Of a stretch of 64,000 nt of DNA, positions 1-11,380 are shown in pieces (positions within the stretch are counted from its first letter, which is position 1; each line of letters opens with the position of its first letter). The stretch lies in the NCBI RefSeq assembly GCF_031877795.1, contig NC_133932.1, forward strand, positions 41,019,680-41,083,679. Direction: 5' to 3'. Under the pieces are notes generated by a model. That model worked only from the letters and a program-made list of their open reading frames with translations, searched no databases and was not told where the DNA came from. Position numbers and translations under genes: made by a program. Origin of the DNA: Strix aluco (Eukaryota > Chordata > Aves > Strigiformes > Strigidae).

Positions 1-538
1 GTTGACCCCAGTAGTGAGTAAGGCCACCACCTTAAAACAAAAGGTCATTCTGGTATTCCCAAATACATTTATTGTCAGGAGGTTTTGTTCTGCAGGGTCC
101 CTTAAAAGTGTCAAGTACTCCTTTTTTTGGGCCCCTTTCTCCAGGACTGAGGAATTTAAAAACTCCAGGGATTCCCAGTGAACAGAAACCCTGCAGCCCT
201 CTCCCTTCCCTCCCTTTGTCTACATGGCCCAAAATACCCCATCTGGGCGCTTTGCCCCCTGCCCCACTGCACTGTTCATGGCAAGGGATGGTTTAAGCGG
301 GAGGCAAAGACAGACATTTTTTCCAAAGCACGTTTCTTCGGGCTGATGGCTTCGGCCTGCTTGTCTCACCCCGACACCTGGGGCCGTCCGCCTGTGGCCA
401 CTCGGCAGTTGTGACGTGATGGCAGAAAGCCCCTGGGGCCGGTGTGCGGTGGAGCAACCGCGACGGCACTGGTGCTGTGGGGGTGTCCATGTGGCTTGTT
501 AACCCGCTCTCTGTGGGGCTCTCGTTTTGGTTTGGCAG
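1..538 (+). other. DIPK2B intron, 3' end
   Basis: Intron sequence ending in the acceptor TTTGGCAG at 531-538. No other feature seen; the preceding exon is outside the window. Confidence 0.75.
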
Positions 539-803
539 GTTTGACACCTGGCTTTCTTCTCGTTTAAAGCTGCCCCCCAGCTACCTGCTCAGCTACTCGG
601 GCAACTACACCGACGATGCCAAGAGCTGGCGGCTGGTCGACATCACCCGGCTGACCTCCAAGTACCGGCACGACCGGGCCGACAAGCGCATCTGCACCTC
701 CCTGCTGAAGACAAAGACCTGCAGCCTGGAGCGCGCCCTGCGCCGCACACACCGTTTCCAGAAGTGGCTGCGGGCCAAGCGCCTCACCCCTGACCTGGTC
801 CAG
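539..803 (+). CDS. DIPK2B: DIPK2B coding exon (first in window)
   Basis: This 265-nt exon encodes 88 residues plus the last base of a split codon. It starts after the acceptor TTTGGCAG and ends at CAG|GTCTGT in phase 0; the donor is weak. The product runs from FDTWLSSRLKL to RLTPDLVQ and matches the human CXorf36 segment ending QAKRLTPDLVQ. It contains the sequon Asn-Tyr-Thr and cysteines in KRICTSLLKTKTCSLER. Nearly every third codon position is G or C, unlike the KDM6A exons in this window. It corresponds to the N-lobe side of the divergent kinase fold (family knowledge). Confidence 0.93.
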
Positions 804-1293
804 GTCTGTGCCCCACAGCCCCCCATGCCCCACACCAGCAGGGGGAGGGGGGATGCGGGGAGAGGGAGCCCCAGGCGGCTGACATGTGGTTTTGGGGGGA
901 GAAAAAAGGGTCTGAAGGAGACATGGCTGTGACTTGCCATGTGGAGGGAGAGTCTGGACAATGGCCGGCCCTGTCCCTCCTGTCCTGGTTGGTGGAGAGG
1001 GGTCAACCCCATCTTCCCCCCATCCGAGCCCACCTGCCATGAGGGAGAGGCAAAATGAGGCCCCAACAGGAAGAAGAATACCTGAGGCCCAGGGCCAACT
1101 CTCCTCCAGCCATAGGTAACAGCAGTGGCGCAGCCTGGCCAGGGCTGGGGCTCGGCCCCGGGAAGGCGGGCACCGGCTCTCAGCTCCTTGTGCAGGGAAA
1201 ATATAGGGCCATGCACACAGACATGGCAACAGCTTGAGTGGGGATATTTCTGCCAGGTTTTTTTCCAGTTTTCCATCATGTCTCAGTGCTTAC

Positions 1294-1315
1294 TTTTTTT
1301 TTTTTTTTTTTTTTT
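1294..1315. repeat. poly-T run (22 bases)
   Basis: Uninterrupted run of 22 T in the DIPK2B intron. It could be a simple microsatellite or the tail of a retroposon on the opposite strand, but no recognisable body adjoins it. Confidence 0.9.
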
Positions 1316-2769
1316 GGTCACAAAGTTGTACCCAAAAGGGCAGCCTGTGTCTTGAAAGTGATTTTGCTTGGACCCCTCTGCTTGTGGCTGGCAGACTGAG
1401 TGGCATGGGCAGTCGGAGCCAGAGCCTTGATTCCTCAACCACCTGCCATCTATAGCAAATGATCTCAGGCACAAAGAAGCATGCTGCCCTTTCTGTCACA
1501 GTCTTGGGGTGTCACAGGCAAAGCCAGGACAGGTGGCCAGGGAGGGGGGGTGGCTGCCACCAGGTAGACGTGCAGCCGTGGCGCTGGGAGACAGACAGGC
1601 AGGCAGGGCTGGAGGGGCAGAGCAGGCAGTCTCCAGAGGAAAGTCGGCGTCTGAGTGCTGCCTGCGCTGAGGGTTGACACCGGCAGCCAGGGACGGCCAT
1701 GGGGCAGGCGAGTGTGTTTTGCATCTGCGGGCTTGCATGTGAGAGCAAAGGCCTCTTCCCCAAATACACACCTATCCTCCCACCCATCCAAAAACCAAAG
1801 CTTTGTGATAACCACTGCCAAGGGGCAGGGGCCAGGGTGAAGACTGAATTTACTCTAAACAAGACCCTGAGACGCAAAGAAGGATTATTCCAGTACTTCT
1901 CCCTCTTTCAAGAGAGAAGTGAATGTGAAAAAGGGACTCTATATTTATTTTTTTTTTATAAAGGCAACTGCTTCCTCCTGCCTGCACGCTGCCGCATCTG
2001 CTCAGCTTCGCTGAGTGCTAAAGTTATGCTGCTTTAGTTTTTCCGCTTCTGTTATCCCATGTAGCAGCACGCCTGAGGGGGAAGAGTGGAAGACCGCACG
2101 TTGCAGCAGCAGCAGCATCGGGGCTAGTGCCTGAGCTGCACCAAGAACTCACCCGAATCATTGACAGTGCCGCATGGCAGGCCACCCTGAAGCCAGCATC
2201 CTCCCAGGGGGGTGAGATGCAGGATGACATGTGCCAGAGGGGGAAACCTTTTTTTTGAGCAAAGCTACAGTGTACTTTGTCTAGTAACCTCAGGATAGGC
2301 ACTAGGGAGAGGAGGCAAATTTGCATCACTGACTCAGAGCAGACCTCACCTGAGCTTGTGTGCCACGGGTGAGGACGACTCCTCCCCGAGGGTCGCAGGC
2401 AGCAGCTTTCCAAGCACCTGCAGGCCACCACTGTGCTCCAAGGCAGCACTGCAGGGGCTGTAGAAGGGCAAGCTGGGGTGCCAGGACCTCCAGCCTTGCT
2501 GGAGTGTCCAAGGGGTTTGTGCAAAACTGTGCTACCCCCACAGCAGTGTTATGTGAAAGGGAAGGATTTGAGAGCTTAAAACTTCCATTTGCTGAGCTGA
2601 GTGAAAAAGTAACTGGAGAAATGTGGCTCTGTGGTATCTTAGATCTGCTGCAAAGTTAAATCACTAGCTGAGCCCAAATCCTTCTCCTTAAAAGGCTCTT
2701 GGTGTGCTATACAGTTTTCCTTACCCCATCCTCTCTGAAACTGAACTCCCAGCTGAGCTGGCTGGGTTG

Positions 2770-2792
2770 CACACACACATGCACACATATAT

Positions 2793-2836
<44 letters not shown>
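2770..2836. repeat. AC dinucleotide microsatellite
   Basis: Interrupted AC tract with a purer run of about 17-18 AC units at 2802-2836, preceded by CATATATGCATGCGCG. Such a tract is likely to vary in length between individuals. Confidence 0.95.
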
Positions 2837-2839
<3 letters not shown>

Positions 2840-5800
2840 GCACCACGCAGAGACTCTGTCTGGGGGACCCTGGCCTTGCACCTATCCAGTTTCTCCCGGA
2901 CGCTTGAATTTCCCCATGCAGCAGTGGGAAGCTGAGCTGACCCCAGCCCCAGGGCGCCTCTGAAGTGAGTTCGGGGGCCAGCCTGGGGGGATGTGCCCAA
3001 GGACAAACTCCTGGGGACATTTCAGCAACCCCTGCAGTTTTTCAGTTGGAGAGGGCACAGGAGGCTGCAGGGAGGCCCAGACGTTCACACATCAGCCTTA
3101 GGATTGGTCCATTCATGGTGTCATGGTTCTTTGGTTCTGTAAATCAAGCAGAAAAACCTAAACCAGGATTTAAATCCCTTCTAACACCATATAGGCATGA
3201 ATACACAGAGGACCACAGCAATCCAGATGCCCTGGGGCCCACCGCCCACTCCAAATTTCAGCAGCAATCACTATTTAAGATCCAGCACGTGATCTGCAAA
3301 ATGGCTGCTGGTCTCACAGTGGTCTGAATTGAAAAAAACAGCCTGCGGCAACAACATTTCAGTCATACAGCGTGTGTGAGTTTGTACGTGAGAACCCCCC
3401 TAGCCCCTTTGTGTGAGCCACCACAGGTTACAGGGTGACGCCCTCAAGCTGTCCAGTCCTGCAGAGCCAGGGATCCCCTTCTCCTCTGCCCTCCCCACCT
3501 GCCCTCCTCAGAGACGAAAGCTGCAGGAGCTCCTCTGCCTGCACCCCAGCCTAGTGTCGCTGTCCCTCTGAGGTGTTTGCTGGGCAGATGCATGTTGGTA
3601 ACCCAGCACAAGCCATTGGAGAGGGCTTTCCTGGGGGTACCATACATCACTGCAAATACTTATCTGCAGCAGCACTGCTCTTCTGGCTTTTTTCCCCCTC
3701 CTCTCTCTTTTCAGAGGTGTTGACAGCACACTGCTCTTGATGCCTAACATGATGCCCACCCTGTTTCACAGAGCTGCAGTCACCCAGCGGTGTCTGTACT
3801 CTGCTCCCTGTAGTTTTTCCCATATAGCAGACCAAGGAAAGCTAAGGGACTCAGGTAATTTTGTCTTACAGGGCAAAGAATTACAACAAACCATAACATG
3901 TTTGAATCAAAATGACAGACCATGAAGTAATGCTTTTTCACTTTATGCTGCCTGCCCTGCCTGACCCAACCATCAGCCGAGCTGCTGCCACAGAGATTAT
4001 TTCATTCGCCACAATGAAAATCTTCACTTGACACAGCAATGTCTTCAGTGTTAAAACCCACCCTGCCTCAGAGACGAGCAGGATCTAGCTGGGGCTCGGC
4101 CTGTGTGGTAGCCCCAGTCACCCGCTGCTTTTCCCAGGGGCTCATCACCTCAAACTGCGCTGTGTGCTCTTCCTGCTGGAGGGGAACAACAACAACAAAG
4201 TCCACACAGAGCACCCACAGGGCAAATTTACAGCCCTGCCTACAGCCACAGCCTGGAAAAAGCTGAAGACAGACAGACGCAAGCAGTACCAAGGAGAAAA
4301 GCCAGCCATTTTCAGCCCCTCTCTCTAGGACATACTGTTTGAAAATACTGACCAGCACCTCCACCTACCCTCAGCAGATGTGCTGGTTGTCTTCTGAGTC
4401 CAGTACACATCGCTTCACATGCAGCACGTGGGCAGCAGCTCAGTGATCTGGCAGCTGGTCTGTCCTTGGGAAGGATGGGCATTACAGGGCTCCCAGAGCC
4501 ACCTCCCAGACCTGCCGCCTCTTTGACCTGGTACCTCATCGTCAGAGACGTGCTTCGGTAAACCTGCTGGCAGTGGGGATGAGCTCGTAGGTTCGCAGGG
4601 CGTCCTTAGTTTCTTCCTTTTGGGGGTGAATGAATGGGCATGAGCTGCAGGTGCTTTGACAACTACATTCAAGTGTTTCCTCCTGGAGCCCACCCTAAAC
4701 CTGGTTGTTTGTTGAAGCTGCACCCAGGCGGTGGCACATGGGGCAGGAGGCAGCTGTGCTCCTGATCTGTGCCAACCCTCCTTGGACTGCTGAAGAGAAA
4801 GCAGAGTGAGGAGGAGTTGTCTTCCAAAGGTTGTCTTTACGTCAGAGTGAATTCTGGGTGTGTCTGCACTAGATTCTCATACATATGCATACATGGGAGT
4901 TTTAAAATGCATCGCATACTGTGCAGTAAGGGGAAAAAAATCACAGCTGAGTACAGGTAAGCTTTCAAAGAACTACTCATTATCAGTGGGTGTTTAATCA
5001 AAGTAAATAAGAAGCTTTCCATATCAATCACAAACAATGCATCAGGCTGTCTGTCAGGTCTTATTCTCTGGGGTGATAAGATGCTGCAAAGGACTTAAGA
5101 TATTCTTAGATAACTCAGTATCTTCAGTGTTTCGAGTGTGTGTTCTTCAAATTTTTCTTCCATCAACAATTTTTGTCTGTCAGTTTTACAACTCTGGCTC
5201 CTCTTCTGCTGTGGGGATATTCCATCAGTCTGGTGGAAGGGGAGGCCCCACTCCACTGAAACACTCAAGCAGGTGCTGAACTTTATGCTGCTGACTAGCT
5301 CTGCCAAAATCAAAAGGTCCCACTGTCCAATTTTGGTGAATCGGGGCTTCACTAAATCATAGAAAGTTGCACCAATGGCTGATACAAATGTGGCAACACC
5401 GAGCCCTGCTCCTCTGGTCCTGCCCCACCACTGATATGCCTGAAACGGTTCCTCAGGAAAGGAGCAGCCATGATCACCACATACAGCGCATTACCGCATC
5501 TGTGTTAAGAGGATGAGCTCTGACCTTGGAAAAAATTCTAATTACAACTTTCATGCATTCTCTGCCACTGTGATTTCTGTTCCTACTGTATACTCTTAAG
5601 GGTCTCAGCTTTTGCGTTGTGAACTCCTGGAGGCAGCAAGGCTTTCTAACTTTGGCTGCAAATATTTGCATACACACTGAGCTGCAAGAGACTTTCTCCA
5701 CCGTTTTTCTCTTACTTAACACAGTTCTGTTCTGCTCATTTTTTCTCACTTCTCCTCCAAAGGGAAAGTGACAGAGTCAGCCACAACGTGCCTGCAAGTG

Positions 5801-7371
5801 CTGCAAGACAGAAATCCGTAACCATTCCTTCCCCCGGCTCCTTCTATGGTTTTAGATAACTAGTTGAAACAATATTTCCTTGATAAGGCTACAGCGGTGG
5901 AAAGCAGCGTATGAAGATTTGTAACTAGAACTGGGGAGAATTATTTTTGACAAATGTTTTATTCTTCTGGGAGAAAAAATTGTTTTTTGGTTGTTGCAAA
6001 ACAACATTCCATTTGGGGTTGAATTTCTCAGGTAGTTTTGACCAGCTATTGGCATTCAGGGCTTGTTTCGTGCAACTGATGGCCAAGGAGGGAGTGGTTG
6101 GGACCTCACTGAGGCCAGCAAGGAGACAGAGGAGGGAACATGGGAGATCCAGTCCCCCCTTTCTACCTCCAACCGGGAGAGTGGCACACTCCTCCTTTCC
6201 TTGTTTCTTCATTTCTTTGTTGTGGCTGGGTAATTAAGTGTCTTATGCCAAATGAACAGCTCGCACAGGAAGGGCTGAGAGAGACCTACCTCAGAGTTAC
6301 CAAATGACTTGGGGAGATCCTGAGTCAAATCTTTGCTCGCAGCGTGAAGAATGGCAGGGAGCAATGTGAGCTCCAGTGCCCTTTCCTCTGAAGCACCTCT
6401 CCCAGCTGTCAAATCATAAAGAAAACCCAAAAGAGTAAATTTGGCTACTGGGATCATTTGGAAGAAAAAGGCTTAGCAAAAATCTGATTGCCTTCCCCAA
6501 CAGAGGCAAGGCAGGGCAGCATTTCTGTGCCACTATGGGCAACTCTCCGTATCCACTCTCCTTGGTTGTTAAGGAAGACTGTCTTGAAAAAAAAGGTCTT
6601 TTTTGACTACGAAGGTATAAATTTCTATGACATTTATTCCGGCCATAGATTACTTGTGTAATTTTACAAGCCAAACCTCCAAATCTGAAAGATGAAATAC
6701 AGCGATGGTTGACTCCATTAGCTCAACAGTTCTTTATTTGTTGCTGGTATTTACAAAAAATATGCACAGGCTATTCAAATTTGGTTTTGATAGTTAATGC
6801 ACAAGTTTATCAGAGAGAGAATATATCCTGTGCTTGTACCCACATACAGTGTTTATTTATACTTTCAAAGCATGTTTACTGACCTCAGCAAATAGTATTT
6901 CCAAGAAAGCTGCTCACAGGTTAAGTAAATAATGAAGCGATTCGAAGACATTATTTAACGAGGGAAGTGACTCACTGGCTTAACGACAGGGAGGCCTCCA
7001 ACACCGAGCCGTGATGCCAGGGCTGGAAACCCGGGTGATGAGAGGAGGCCCACTGACACAGAGCAATGTGGTGCCGCACAATTGGGGGGAAATGGGGTTT
7101 TCAGCCTCTGTGGCTGTGCCGCGAAGACTGGGTGTCATTTTGGAAACCTGAGCTTTGAACAGGCATTTTTGGATGCCACAGGGTTTTTTCCCAGGAGGGG
7201 TTTGCTGTAGAGATCCCCCCATGTGCCCATACCCACCATCAGCTGTGCCGCAGGGGGCAGAGGCACAGTGGACAGATCACAGAGGTGCCCGTACCCTGGC
7301 CTGGGCCAAGCACATTGTGACATCTCAGACTGGAAAATAAACATCTTTGTTGTGTTTTCCCCTCTCACCAG

Positions 7372-7545
7372 GGCCTGTCTAGCCCAATGCTGCGCTGCCC
7401 GTCTCAGCGTCTCCTGGACAGGATAGTGCGGCGCTATGCTGAGGTACCAGATGCTGGCAGCATCTACATGGACCACCTCACCGACCGGGACAAACTGCGC
7501 CTGTTGTACACCCTATCAGTGAATTCACACCCCATCTTGTTACAG
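7372..7545 (+). CDS. DIPK2B: DIPK2B coding exon
   Basis: This 174-nt exon encodes 58 residues, phase 0 at both ends. The acceptor is CCTCTCACCAG and the donor TTACAG|GTATGT, both strong. The product begins GLSSPMLRCPSQRLLDR and ends VNSHPILLQ. The CPSQRLLDR block is shared by DIPK2A and DIPK2B, while the following AGSIYMDHLTDRDKLRLLY resembles DIPK2B rather than 2A, which decides the paralog. Confidence 0.94.
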
Positions 7546-9295
7546 GTATGTACCACCTTGCTCTGGCTTGAAACGCCACCCTGCAACCCCTTGCAAACGA
7601 AGCCTCTGATGAGATGTGCGCCAGCCCCCAGCTGCAGAGGCATCCTAGCCCTAGCCTTTGGCAAGATCCCTGACCTTCATAAAGCGTGTTTTGTCTATGG
7701 GGTTGGATAGCTGAGGCCAGGCAGACTCCTGCGGTGCTCCTTGAGTCAGCTTGTGGAGTCGTGGAGAGATACAGATGCCCAGCCCCATAAATAAATCAGA
7801 ACCCAGACAGGTTATTGCACTAGCGCACTGTGAAAGCCAGGGGTTTACACATCCCCAATACTTCAGTGCTGGGTCTGCATTGCTAATATATTACTTAAAA
7901 TCACAGCCTGTTTATAAAAGAGAAAGAGAATGCTTTAGCATGGGCGGACCAAGACACAACATTGAGGTAGAACATGGTCTTGGGGAGCACTGATTTCCCA
8001 GGCTCCATGTGCCAGCACTGGATTTTCCATTTGCATGCCACTGGTAACTAGCTCCATAGCAAAGTGCAGCTTTGCAGAGGTGTTTGGTGGATTCCCAAAT
8101 ACAACTGAGTCCAAGTTTGAAGGCAGAGAGCTGGGAGGCCTCATGCCCCTCCCCTGGTCCCCTGCTGTCATGCCTGGCATGTGGCTCCTCTCTTTCCTTA
8201 CATGTGTTTCTGAGGGAGTATCCTCACCCATCCCTACCACCTCATTGCTGTTTCTTTCAACTCTTTGAGATTCCACAAAGGAGAGAGACAGGGGCAGCAT
8301 CTATCTCCTGCCCCAGGCCACTGCTGCCCTCAGCAGCACACAAGGGCTCTGCCTGGTCCCAGGGAGGGGGAATGGTGCTCATGCTCTGGGAGTCTGCCGG
8401 GGGTCATTCAGCCACCCCAGCCACGCTTGCTGGGGCACGAGGCTGTGGCTCTCAGCACTGTAAAGATATGGGAATGCAGCTTAAAGAGGAGAGAAAAGAA
8501 TGCTGAAGAGAAATGGCTTGATTTTATGTGGGTGTCCAAAATCCCTTCAGAACAGAAGGGAGAAGCAACCTTAAGCATGAAACTGGATGAGTTCATAACC
8601 CTGCCCTGGCAGGGTCTGGGGTTCTGGGGAGACAAGTTATAATGTAAATAGCAGAAAGCTTCTTGTTGGCACAGCTCAGCAGTCATGCAGTTTGGTTTCC
8701 CCCTGGGATAACTGCGTTGCTAGCAGGAGCTGCAGTGATGCAGGGAGCCCAGCCCAGGTGTCCCCACTGTAGTAAACACCCAACACTTCTGTCCTTGAGA
8801 CTGCAAAGTCTCTTACAAAATGGCCAGACAGTTCTTACAAATTAGCAAAAACTCCTTTAGCCCCACCTCACCTCCAAGCCGTGACTTCAACTATGCTAGT
8901 GGTCACGAGGGACCCATCAAAGGCTTCATAAAGACACCTAAAATTAGCTCTTCTGTGGCTAAAATTTTCATGAATTTGAAATCTATTATTATCTTGGACT
9001 TTCACAGAATAAGTCTTGAAATATCAGATTATTCTTCCTTAATTAAAAAAAGGGGGAAAAAAAAAAAAAAGCAGCATAGCTACTCCAGGATGGAGCAGTG
9101 CCTTCCCCGGCTGCTGGGGTAGAGTGGAGTGAGGATGTGTTGCGGGCTGCTTTAGAAAGAAAAACACAACACAAACACAGATGCTTGAAGCCAGCCAGGA
9201 CACTTGAAAGTCCTCCGGGAGGGAGGTGGGTCCACGGGCAGAGCGCAGCAGCCGCAGGGCAGGGACAATCCCCCTGTTCCCGCTCTCCCCGGCAG
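7546..9295 (+). other. DIPK2B intron
   Basis: Intron of 1.75 kb from GTATGT to CTCCCCGGCAG. It contains an A-rich run near 9047-9070 and is GC-rich toward its 3' end. No other feature seen. Confidence 0.88.
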
Positions 9296-9584
9296 ATCTT
9301 CCCCGACGTGGAGGGATGGCCCTTCCCGCGGTACCTGGGCTCCTGCGGGCGGCTGGTGGTCAGTGCCAGCACCCGGCCCCTGCGCGACTTCTACAGCGCA
9401 GTCCCTGAGGTGGCCGCCGACCTGGCCCTCCAGCTCCTGGCTGTCCTCCGCTCCATGGGCACCAACGACCTCAACTATTTCTTCTACTTCACCCACGTGG
9501 ATGCTGGCACCTTCGGCGTGTTTAGCAACGGGCATCTGTTCATCCGGGATGCCAGCACGCTGGGGATCATCGACAAGGAGGAAG
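9296..9584 (+). CDS. DIPK2B: DIPK2B coding exon (kinase-like core)
   Basis: This 289-nt exon starts in phase 0 after CTCCCCGGCAG and ends in phase 1 at GAAG|GTACTC. It encodes IFPDVEGWPFPRYLGSCGR, then the segment corresponding to the kinase catalytic region: YFFYFTHVDAGTFGVFSNG followed by HLFIRDASTLGIIDKEEG. By comparison with DIPK2A, the aspartate of HVD fits the catalytic-loop position and the aspartate of RDAS the DFG position. The asparagine that follows in DIPK2A (SFDNF) is not obvious here (TFGVF). That alignment is my inference. Codon third positions are very GC-rich. Confidence 0.94.
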
Positions 9585-10757
9585 GTACTCAGCAGGCTCT
9601 GTGGCTGCGCATCTGTTACAGGAGGGTTTAGCGAGGCAGGGGAAACAAATCTTTCACCTGCTACGCTTGGCTCTGCTGCTGATTTTTTTTTTAATCAATC
9701 AACCAAACATCGCTTGCTAAATTAAATAATAAAAAGTTCACAGAGAGATTTACCAACAGCAAAAGCATCAGCAGCTCCTGCCATCCTGGCTCTGAGTTGG
9801 GAAGGTGTCAGGCATTTTGTTTGTGCAGTCAGTGGTTTGGTGATGGACTGTGGGCACTTATGTCCTGCCTGGCCCCCTCTGTGGCTGATAGCATTCAGCG
9901 TGCATGGTGCTGAATGCTCGCATTTGAAGTCTTCCCAAATCACCTCTTTTAAAACATTTGTCATGCATATGTCAATATTTGCAAGTAGAAAATCCATAAC
10001 ATCATTTGTTTTAAGTATTGGATCAATTCAGACTCTTTTTAGGTGCATTTATCACATTAACTAATAATAATAATAATTATTATTATTATTATAACAACAA
10101 AATCCCCCTTTTGTCATTTTTACTTGAAATCAAGGCTTACTATTCACTTTTCACAGGTTACATTGGTCTATTCCTGGAAGTAGAGCTAGTCAAAGACTAT
10201 TCCTCCAATAATTTAACAATTTCATTTCGAATGTTCAAATTTTCAAAAGGCCTTTGCTCAGCTCTCACATTCAGCTGAGCAGATCTCAAACATTCAGAAG
10301 CAGCTGTCAGAGAATTTTCCACTGGGTTTCTTTTTCTTGTCCCAACAGCTATTACTGTTAACTTGACTCCAGCTAGATGAGATGTTGATGCAATTTAATG
10401 ATTTTGGGTAACATGGAAAAATTATGGGTTTGTCTATTTGTGGTAATTTTTGTAGGAACTCCACGTTTTAGGTTAGTACTCCAGTTCTTGGTTCTTCTGC
10501 ATCAGTTTGACTTGACAGACTCCTTTCCAATTCCTCTGTCAGGCGATTCTGCAGAGCTCTGTCATTCAGAAAAATATACATATTTCAGGAGTGAGAAAAA
10601 TGGCCCATATACAGCTACAGCACAGAGTACTTTGCAGTGAAAGGTAGCCGTATCCTTTAGATAGTAACAAACCCCATGTTAATACAGAGGTACAGACATA
10701 TGTGATTATCCAAGATTTCACTACCATATTTGTAACTGGTTTAATTGTCTCAAATAG
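9585..10757 (+). other. DIPK2B intron
   Basis: Intron of 1.17 kb between a phase-1 donor and the acceptor CTCAAATAG. AT-richer than the flanking exon, with a perfect 30-bp palindrome at 10062-10091. No other feature seen. Confidence 0.88.
10062..10091. repeat. perfect (TAA)5(TTA)5 palindrome
   Basis: Five TAA units abut five TTA units with no spacer, giving a perfect 30-bp inverted repeat that could extrude as a cruciform or form an RNA hairpin in the DIPK2B intron. Confidence 0.95.
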
Positions 10758-11098
10758 GGAGCCAGCTGATTGATGGCCAACAGGAGTATAAAGATATATT
10801 TAGCTGTTTGACTGTGGACTGCCAGTCTGCATTTGTGTCCTGTAACTCCATCAGAGAGAAGCACAGCCTCGTCATGGTGTGTCAAGAGCTTTTGCCTAAG
10901 CTCCTGAAGGGGAAATTCCTGCAACCCGTGCAGGAGAAAATAGACAGCTTCCTGCAGCACTGTGCCGACGGCCTCGCTGATGACCAGAGTCTCAATGAAG
11001 CTGTTGCAAAGCTGGCAGAGCTCCTGAAACCTCTGCGGTCTTGTGATTCCCGTTTTGCCTACCGCTACCCTGACTGCAAATACAGTGACAAATATTGA
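10758..11098 (+). CDS. DIPK2B: DIPK2B last coding exon
   Basis: Terminal coding exon of 341 nt, starting in phase 1 (G|GG) after CTCAAATAG and ending at TGA 11096-11098. The product begins with GSQ, continues YKDIFSCLTVDCQSAFVSC, and ends CDSRFAYRYPDCKYSDKY. This is the cysteine-rich C-terminal segment of DIPK2B; the human ending is nearly identical. Third positions are less GC-biased than in the exons at 539 and 9296. Confidence 0.95.
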
Positions 11099-11380
11099 CA
11101 GCTTCGGAGGAGGAGTCCCCTGGGAAGGACTGGGGCAGTGTCAGCCCCCTGCCAGTGCAGGAAGTAAGAAGGAACCAGGGTAGCTGGAAGGAGCCGCACC
11201 GAATCTGGGGCTTCCTCATCAAGGTGGAGTAGGAGGAAGCTGACTGCGCATGGGATTTATTGTTCATCTCCCAGAGATGCATCTGTTATGTGGGATGTTA
11301 GACATGATGTAAGACTTATGGATTATTAGCATTAGTGTGAGTGACAGGGACTACAGGATTAATAAATCTCATTCACATAT
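11099..11380 (+). other. DIPK2B: DIPK2B 3' UTR, probable
   Basis: Sequence after the stop codon up to shortly past AATAAA at 11361-11366. The 3' limit is inferred from this signal and the G/T-rich stretch after it. Longer isoforms are possible. Confidence 0.55.
11361..11366 (+). terminator. poly(A) signal AATAAA for DIPK2B
   Basis: First canonical AATAAA after the DIPK2B stop codon, about 260 nt downstream, followed by TTTTGGCCTTGG. Confidence 0.6.

Larger units (their letters stand above)
804..7371 (+). other. DIPK2B intron
   Basis: Intron of 6.6 kb between exons ending and starting in phase 0. It holds a 22-base T run (1294-1315) and an AC microsatellite near 2770-2836. GC-rich stretches open in several frames look like chance; no exon, RNA gene or transposon was recognised. 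Confidence 0.85.
1..11380 (+). other. DIPK2B: DIPK2B gene, 3' part (exons and introns)
   Basis: Partial gene for divergent protein kinase domain 2B (CXorf36), a FAM69/DIPK-family protein of the secretory pathway; its biochemical activity is poorly known. Four coding exons (539-803, 7372-7545, 9296-9584, 10758-11098) join in compatible phases (0, 0, 1) and give about 355 residues, against roughly 430 for the human protein. The missing N-terminal part, with the signal peptide and first cysteines, lies before base 1. The product is cysteine-rich and has an Asn-Tyr-Thr glycosylation sequon in the first visible exon. I identified it by similarity to remembered human CXorf36, including the C-terminal motif CDSRFAYRYPDCKY. 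It converges on KDM6A, as in human. Confidence 0.93.

Noticed and set aside
564..1229. 221-codon open frame on the - strand
   Set aside because: It overlaps the DIPK2B exon at 539-803 in antisense and GC-rich intron; stop codons are rare there for compositional reasons and the translation resembles nothing.
2024..2524. 166-codon open frame on the - strand in a DIPK2B intron
   Set aside because: GC-rich, Ala/Pro/Cys/Trp-rich translation with no family resemblance and no supporting splice sites examined; likely chance.
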